Shown in pieces: positions 40,020-44,614 of a stretch of 44,614 bases of DNA. The position numbers and the translations under genes were made by a program. How positions within the stretch are numbered: the first letter of the stretch is position 1; the number at the start of each line of letters is the position of its first letter. Source of the DNA: Actinomycetota bacterium (lineage in GTDB: Bacteria; Actinomycetota; Thermoleophilia; Gaiellales; Gaiellaceae). The stretch lies in contig JAIBJO010000022.1 of NCBI GenBank assembly GCA_020029615.1, forward strand, positions 1-44,614. Reading direction: 5' to 3'. The notes under the pieces are model-generated. The model was not told where the DNA came from, did not search any database, and was given only the letters and a program-made list of their open reading frames with translations.

Positions 40020-41294
40020 GTGCTCGAGCGGATGGACGTCTCGGACCGCGAGATCGTCGACGCCGTCGCGGCAGTGGGGAACGAGATGCTCGAGCTCTTG
40101 TGCCAGCTCGTCGAGGTGCCCACGACAATCGGAAACGAGGAGCCGGGCCAACAGCTCATGGAGGAGGCGTACCGCGACCTCCTCGGCCTCGAGCCCGCCG
40201 ACATCGCGATGGACGCGCAGCTGCTCCGCTCTCATCCACGCGCGGCTCCCTTCTCCTGGGACGTGTCGCAGAAGCGGAACGTCGTGTGTGACTGGCCGCC
40301 CGCCGGCGCGGGGGGTCGCTCGCTCGTTCTCCAGGGTCACATCGACGTCGTCGGCCCTGCGTCGGAGCGGCTGTGGAGGACACAGCCGTTCAGGGCGGTT
40401 CGCGAGGACGATTGGCTCTACGGCCGCGGTTCGGGAGACATGAAGGCGGGACTTGCAGCGATCGCCGGCGCGGTCCTCGGCCTGCGCACGCTGGGGCTCG
40501 CGCCGCTCGCGCCCGTCCAGCTGCAGTCCGTCGTCGAGGAGGAGTGTGGCGGAAACGGGGCACTACAGTGCGTCGTCTCGGGGCTCCGACCCGACGCGGC
40601 GGTCATTCCCGAGCCGTATCCCGGCTACATCCCGACATCCCAGGTCGGCGTCCTCTGGTTCCACGTCGACATCGCCGGCACGCCGGCGCACGTGGCTGAC
40701 GCTCAGGACGGCTTCAACGCGATCGAGGCGTCGTTCACGGTCGTGAACGAGCTGCACGCTCTCGAGGACGAGCTGAACGAGAGCCCGCCGGCACCCTTCG
40801 ACGGCGTTTCCCACCCGATCAGCTTCAACGTCGGGGTCGTGTCCGGCGGCGATTGGGCATCGACCGTCGCCGCCGAATGCACGTTGTCGTGCCGGATCGC
40901 GCACTACCCCGGCACTCCGGTCGTGGAGCTCCAACGTCGTGTCGAGGATGCGGTGGCACGCGCTGCTGCAGCGAACGTCTATCTCGCGGAGCACCCACCG
41001 GTCGTCCGCTACGACGGGTTCGCATGCGAGGGCTCGACCCTGGCGGGCGACGAGCCTGTCGTCCAGGCGCTCTCGGCGGCCTGGGAAGCGGTAACCGGAG
41101 ATCGAGTGGCAACGGGCGCGACGACGGCCACGACCGACGTGCGCACGTTCATCGCTGCCGGTATCCCGGCGGCCTGTATCGGCCCACGCGCCGAGCGCAT
41201 CCACGGGGTCGACGAGCGCGTCTTTCTTCCGTCGGTGATGCAGACTGCGCAGGTGCTCGCACTCTTGGTTCGCGACTGGTGCGGCCTGGCTTGA
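40020..41294 (+). CDS. M20-family peptidase/deacylase (ArgE/DapE-like)
   Basis: 424 residues from GTG 40020 (ATG 40032 also possible). It hydrolyses an amide bond with two metal ions. Ligands visible: GHIDVVG, YGRGSGDMKAG, the catalytic Glu pair in VVEEECGGNG, an acidic ligand in VIPEPYPGY and His in ERIHGVDERV. The lid domain lies in the middle. Substrates of this group include N-acyl amino acids and dipeptides. It starts a four-gene coupled operon with an ATP-grasp ligase, a C45 protein and an M2/M3 peptidase. Its stop overlaps the next start as TTGA. Confidence 0.88.
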   Translation: MLERMDVSDREIVDAVAAVGNEMLELLCQLVEVPTTIGNEEPGQQLMEEAYRDLLGLEPADIAMDAQLLRSHPRAAPFSWDVSQKRNVVCDWPPAGAGGRSLVLQGHIDVVGPASERLWRTQPFRAVREDDWLYGRGSGDMKAGLAAIAGAVLGLRTLGLAPLAPVQLQSVVEEECGGNGALQCVVSGLRPDAAVIPEPYPGYIPTSQVGVLWFHVDIAGTPAHVADAQDGFNAIEASFTVVNELHALEDELNESPPAPFDGVSHPISFNVGVVSGGDWASTVAAECTLSCRIAHYPGTPVVELQRRVEDAVARAAAANVYLAEHPPVVRYDGFACEGSTLAGDEPVVQALSAAWEAVTGDRVATGATTATTDVRTFIAAGIPAACIGPRAERIHGVDERVFLPSVMQTAQVLALLVRDWCGLA

Positions 41295-42754
41295 CGGCCC
41301 AGTCGCTCCAGACTGTGTCAGAGATCCGGCGCTTCTTCCGCACGGCTAAGACGCCCGTCTACTTCGTCTCGGCGACTGCTTTCAACCTGCTCGGCATCGA
41401 CCGCTGGATACCGACGTTCCGCTACCTCAACTACTACGACTCGTTCGACGGGTACCACCCGAACGTGTTCGTCCCTCGCCACCACTCACCCCCGCTTTTC
41501 GAGTCGATCGAGGAGATCTGCAACTACCTCCTGGGGCACAAGGACGTGCGGGACTTCATCCGCGAGAACGGCTCGGGCGGCAAGGCCGTCTTCCTCATGT
41601 TCGACGACGAGACGGAGCGGCTGGCCGAGGATGCCGGGCTCGAAGTCGCCTTCCCTGCCGCTTCGTTGCGCACGCGCCTCGACTCGAAAGTCGAGACGAC
41701 GCGGCTCGCCGACGAGGCGGGTGTCCCGAGCGTCCCGAACGTCCTCGGGCGCGCCGACTCCTACGGCGACGTGCTGAAGCTCGCGCTCGGGGCCGGGCTC
41801 GGCCAGGACCTCGTCGTGCAGACCCCCTACGGCGACTCGGGCCAGACGACCTTCTTCGTCGGGAGGGCCTCCGACTTCGACGACAACGCCGGCGACCTCG
41901 TGGGTCAGGATCTGAAGGTGATGAAGCGCATCGATCCGCAGGAGGCGGCGATCGAAGGTGTGATCACGCGGCACGGGACGCTGGTCGGGCCGCTCATGAC
42001 CGAGCTCACCGGCTTTCCGGAGCTCACACCGTACGGCGGAGGCTGGTGCGGGAACGACATCTTCCCGACTGCCCTCACCGAGCGCCACCGCGAGCTGGCG
42101 CGTGAGTACACGCAGCGGATGGGCGATCGCCTCCGGCAGGAGGGGTATGTCGGCTACTTCGAGCTCGACTTCCTCGCCGACGCCGATTCCGGCGAGCTCT
42201 ATCTCGGGGAGTTGAACCCTCGCGTCACCGGGGCCAGCTCGATGACGAACGTCACCGCGGTCGCCTACGGAGACATGCCTCTCTTCCTCTTCCACCTCCT
42301 CGAGTTCGCCGACGTCGACTACGAGATCGACGTGCGCGCGCTCAACGAGGCCTGGGCGCACCCCGGCGCGGTCGACGAGTGGAGCCAGTTCATCCTCAAG
42401 CAGACCGAGGATGACGTGGAGCAGATCGTCCACGCCCCGAGATCGGGCATCTGGCGTCTCGACTCGAGCGCGCCGGGAGGCATCAGGTTCGTGCGCCGCG
42501 ACACGGACTGGCACGACGTCTCGGGCGAGCACGAGGCCTTCTACCTCCGCATCGCGGCCGAGGGCCAGTACCGCTATCCCGGCGCGGATCTCGGCATCCT
42601 CGTCACACGCGGGCGGCTGCAGACGGACGAGCACGCTCTCACCGAGCGGGCGTTGGCCTGGATCAGCGGGATCAAGTCCCAGTTCGCGGGAGTGCCGGCG
42701 CCGGTCGAGGCCGAGCTCCCGCCGCCCGAGCCTTTCTCCTTCAAGATGCTATGA
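41291..42754 (+). CDS. ATP-grasp ligase (biotin-carboxylase-like), function unknown
   Basis: 487 residues from TTG 41291 (overlap TTGA; GTG 41315 also possible). The ATP-grasp core spans about 120-340: SLRTRLDSKVETTRLADEAGVP, LVVQTPYGDSGQTTFF (glycine-rich loop), EAAIEGVI, and YFELDFLAD with GELNPRVTGASSMTNV, where Glu and Asn bind Mg. It should activate a carboxylate with ATP and join it to an amine or other nucleophile. The N-terminal domain reads VYFVSATAFNLLGIDRW and is not one I can name. A ligase between two hydrolases suggests a peptide or amide remodelling pathway. Confidence 0.8.
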   Translation: MTAQSLQTVSEIRRFFRTAKTPVYFVSATAFNLLGIDRWIPTFRYLNYYDSFDGYHPNVFVPRHHSPPLFESIEEICNYLLGHKDVRDFIRENGSGGKAVFLMFDDETERLAEDAGLEVAFPAASLRTRLDSKVETTRLADEAGVPSVPNVLGRADSYGDVLKLALGAGLGQDLVVQTPYGDSGQTTFFVGRASDFDDNAGDLVGQDLKVMKRIDPQEAAIEGVITRHGTLVGPLMTELTGFPELTPYGGGWCGNDIFPTALTERHRELAREYTQRMGDRLRQEGYVGYFELDFLADADSGELYLGELNPRVTGASSMTNVTAVAYGDMPLFLFHLLEFADVDYEIDVRALNEAWAHPGAVDEWSQFILKQTEDDVEQIVHAPRSGIWRLDSSAPGGIRFVRRDTDWHDVSGEHEAFYLRIAAEGQYRYPGADLGILVTRGRLQTDEHALTERALAWISGIKSQFAGVPAPVEAELPPPEPFSFKML

Positions 42755-43737
42755 GGGCTGCGCTGACATTCGAGGCGATCGCAGAGGACGCGCCGGGGCC
42801 GAAGTGGCAGGCGCTCTTCCACCGGCATTGGCCCCGGTATAGACAGTGGTTTCTCCACGAGGGCGAGCGGCCGCGGGCCTCGTATGGGGAGTCCGCCCGG
42901 ATGGTGGGCGAGCACATGCCCGAGCTCGCCGCGACGTACGGCCACCTCTGCCAGCTCGCAGGCGGAGGCGACCTCGAGGCCCGGATGCTGTCGATGTGGC
43001 GGCCGCCCTCGTATCTCTCCGGCTGCTCGCAGGGCGTCTGGGTGCGTGGGGAGCCCGCGCTCGTCCGCAACTACGACTACTCGCCCGATCGCATCGAGGG
43101 GACGATCCTTTCGACGTGGTGGGACGGGCGACGCGTGATCGGGATGAGCGACTGCCTGTGGGGCCTCCTCGACGGCGTGAACGACACAGGGCTCGCAGTG
43201 TCCCTTGCGTTCGGCGGCCGGCGCGTCGTCGGTCGCGGGTTCGGCGTGCCGCTCGTGGTTCGGTACCTGCTCCAGGTGTGCTCGACGGTCGCCGAGGCTC
43301 GTGCGGTCCTGTCGCGGTTGCCGTATCACCTCGCGCATACGCTCACGCTCGTCGACGGTGCCGGCGACGTCGTCACGGCCCATCTGTCGCCCGATCGCGG
43401 CGTGGCGTTCCGCGAGGTCGGCGTCGCGACGAACCACCAAGACAGCGTCGAATGGCACGAGCACGCCCGTGCGACCCGCTCGCTCGAGCGGGAGCGAGCG
43501 ATCGCCACAGCGCTCGAGCGGGCGACCGACGCGCAGGAGTTCGCCTCCGCGTTTCTCGAACGACCGCTCTACTCCGCCGCCTACGAGTCGGGCATGGGGA
43601 CGCTCTACACGGCTGTCTACAGGCCCAACCGAGGCTCGGTCGAGTACCGCTGGCTGGGTCAGGCGTGGGAGCACTCGTTCGACCATTTCGACGAAGGGGT
43701 TCGGGTGATCCGCCTGCTGGAGCCCACGGCCGCCTGA
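42751..43737 (+). CDS. C45-like acyltransferase/amidohydrolase
   Basis: 328 residues from ATG 42751 (ATGA overlap). It resembles the C45 family (isopenicillin-N acyltransferase-like, Ntn fold): Cys92 in YLSGCSQGVWV is the probable nucleophile, followed by VRNYDYSPDR, LLDGVNDTGLAVSLAFGG and ATNHQDSVEW. In typical C45 enzymes the Cys is exposed by self-cleavage just before it, which would give a ~90-residue and a ~237-residue chain; Gly-Cys is the right bond. It may transfer or remove an acyl group on an amine or amino acid. Its role in the operon is unknown. Confidence 0.83.
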   Translation: MRAALTFEAIAEDAPGPKWQALFHRHWPRYRQWFLHEGERPRASYGESARMVGEHMPELAATYGHLCQLAGGGDLEARMLSMWRPPSYLSGCSQGVWVRGEPALVRNYDYSPDRIEGTILSTWWDGRRVIGMSDCLWGLLDGVNDTGLAVSLAFGGRRVVGRGFGVPLVVRYLLQVCSTVAEARAVLSRLPYHLAHTLTLVDGAGDVVTAHLSPDRGVAFREVGVATNHQDSVEWHEHARATRSLERERAIATALERATDAQEFASAFLERPLYSAAYESGMGTLYTAVYRPNRGSVEYRWLGQAWEHSFDHFDEGVRVIRLLEPTAA

Positions 43738-44614
43738 TGCGCCCCGCAATGCTCGCCGACACCGTCGAGGAGATTCTGCGCCCGCTCATGCAGGCACGCA
43801 ACGTCGCCTGGTGGCGCTCGCAGACCGACGCCACGGAGGAGAACGAACGACGGCGGGCCAAGACGGAGCTCGCTCTGTCGGACGCGCTCGCCGACCGCGA
43901 GCTCTTCGCCGCGATCGAGAGCGCGCGGGCCGGCGGTGAGGGCGACGCGCTCGTGCGACGGCGGCTCGACCTCGTACGCAACCTGATGCTCCCCCACCAG
44001 GTCCCTGACGGGCTCCGTGCAAGGATCGTCGATCTCGAGTCGGCGGTCGAGGTCCGCTTCTCGCGTCATCGGGGGGTGGTCGGCGGGGTCGAGGTCGGCG
44101 ACAACGAGATCAAGCACATCCTCCGACAGAGCGATGATCCTGCGGAGCGGCGGGAGGCGTGGGAGGCGTCGAAGACCGTGGGTGCAGCGGTCGCCGACGA
44201 CGTGCGTGAGCTGGCGACGCTGCGAAACGAGGCCGCGCGCGGGCTCGGGTTCCGTGACTGGTTCGCGCTCTCCCTGGCGACCGACGAGCTCGACGAAGCC
44301 AGGTTGCTCCAGACGCTCGCCGACGCAGATCGGGCCACGGCCGAGCCGTTCGCGCGCTGGAAGCGGTCACTCGACGAGAAGCTCGCGCACCGCTTCGGAT
44401 GCACCACGTCGGAGCTTCGTCCCTGGCACTACGCCGACCCGTTCTTCCAGGAGGCTCCGGTCGAGGGCTCGGTCGACCTCGACCCGCTGTTCACCGAGCA
44501 GGACGTCGTGTCGCTAGCGCGCAGGACGTTCGACGGCGTCGGGCTCGAGGTCGAGGGCATCCTCGAGCGCAGCGACCTCTTTCCGCGCGCCGGCAAGTGC
44601 CAGCACGCCTTCTG
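43737..44614 (+). CDS. M2/M3-type metallopeptidase, C-terminus beyond window
   Basis: ATG 43737 overlaps the previous stop (TGATG). The 292 visible residues form the helical N-terminal half of a peptidyl-dipeptidase: ADTVEEILRPLMQARNVAWWRSQTDATEENERR, GFRDWFALSLATDELDEARLLQTLADAD, RPWHYADPFFQ and the end DLFPRAGKCQHAF, which matches the region just before the HExxH helix in M2 (angiotensin-converting-enzyme-like) proteins. The catalytic motif itself should lie a little beyond the edge. Fourth gene of the coupled operon. Confidence 0.85.
   Translation, partial: MRPAMLADTVEEILRPLMQARNVAWWRSQTDATEENERRRAKTELALSDALADRELFAAIESARAGGEGDALVRRRLDLVRNLMLPHQVPDGLRARIVDLESAVEVRFSRHRGVVGGVEVGDNEIKHILRQSDDPAERREAWEASKTVGAAVADDVRELATLRNEAARGLGFRDWFALSLATDELDEARLLQTLADADRATAEPFARWKRSLDEKLAHRFGCTTSELRPWHYADPFFQEAPVEGSVDLDPLFTEQDVVSLARRTFDGVGLEVEGILERSDLFPRAGKCQHAF

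Noticed and set aside
1-44614. CRISPR arrays, tRNAs, rRNAs, transposases, phage genes
   Set aside because: No evenly spaced direct repeats with unique spacers, no tRNA cloverleaf or rRNA sequence recognised, and no transposase- or phage-like protein in any frame that looks coding.

Overview
This is a high-GC bacterial chromosome segment (third codon positions strongly G/C). It uses many GTG and TTG starts and 1-4 base start/stop overlaps, and many of its hairpins lack a U-tract. The gene content (CarH-type B12 photoreceptor, KorAB, AfsR/SARP-type regulator, PhoP boxes built of 11-bp GTTCACC-like repeats, mycothiol/thioredoxin-type ArsC) points to Actinomycetota. Overall style suggests a deep lineage such as Thermoleophilia (Gaiellales/Solirubrobacterales); that placement is inference. 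No tRNA, rRNA, CRISPR array, transposase or phage gene was seen, and no gap exceeds 300 bases.

Layout. 1-3.5 kb: proC (cut by the window edge), an AlkA-like DNA glycosylase, a methyltransferase and an O-antigen-ligase-like membrane protein. 3.7-4.1 kb: a cold-shock gene whose 3' end is replaced, out of frame, by the second half of an IF-1 gene. 4.2-7.2 kb: secreted fasciclin and small-protein genes divergent from an MMPL transporter, sharing an AT-rich promoter/operator region. 7.3-9.6 kb: CarH-like regulator, unknown protein and SDR oxidoreductase. 9.7-12.6 kb: korAB. 12.7-13.6 kb: haloalkane dehalogenase. 13.6-18.2 kb: XRE-cupin regulator plus a potADBC polyamine ABC operon. 18.2-19.9 kb: marR-MFS pair. 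20-23.3 kb: secreted M11-like metalloprotease and a ClC channel.

23.4-35.5 kb is a phosphate island: divergent response regulator and membrane-free histidine kinase, pstS-pstC-pstA-pstB-phoU, a second pstS, a SixA-type phosphatase, arsC, ppk1, pit and the Pit partner DUF47. Canonical PHO boxes (three 11-bp repeats) lie before both pstS genes. 35.6-39 kb: BMP-family binding protein, SARP/BTAD regulator with a membrane anchor and beta-propeller (frameshifted), and a small secreted protein. 39-44.6 kb: a broken Rieske oxygenase divergent from a tightly coupled M20 peptidase / ATP-grasp ligase / C45 acyltransferase-hydrolase / M2-M3 peptidase operon, which looks like an uncharacterised peptide or amide pathway.

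Most striking: (i) pstB has an in-frame gap that removes exactly the Walker A region; (ii) the csp/infA chimera; (iii) an internal out-of-frame loss in the Rieske gene; (iv) a one-base excess in a G5 run that splits the SARP gene. All four should be checked against reads before any biology is built on them. Other points of interest are two families of dispersed palindromic repeats, one of which supplies the start codon and first ~20 residues of ArsC, and the unexplained four-gene peptidase/ATP-grasp operon.
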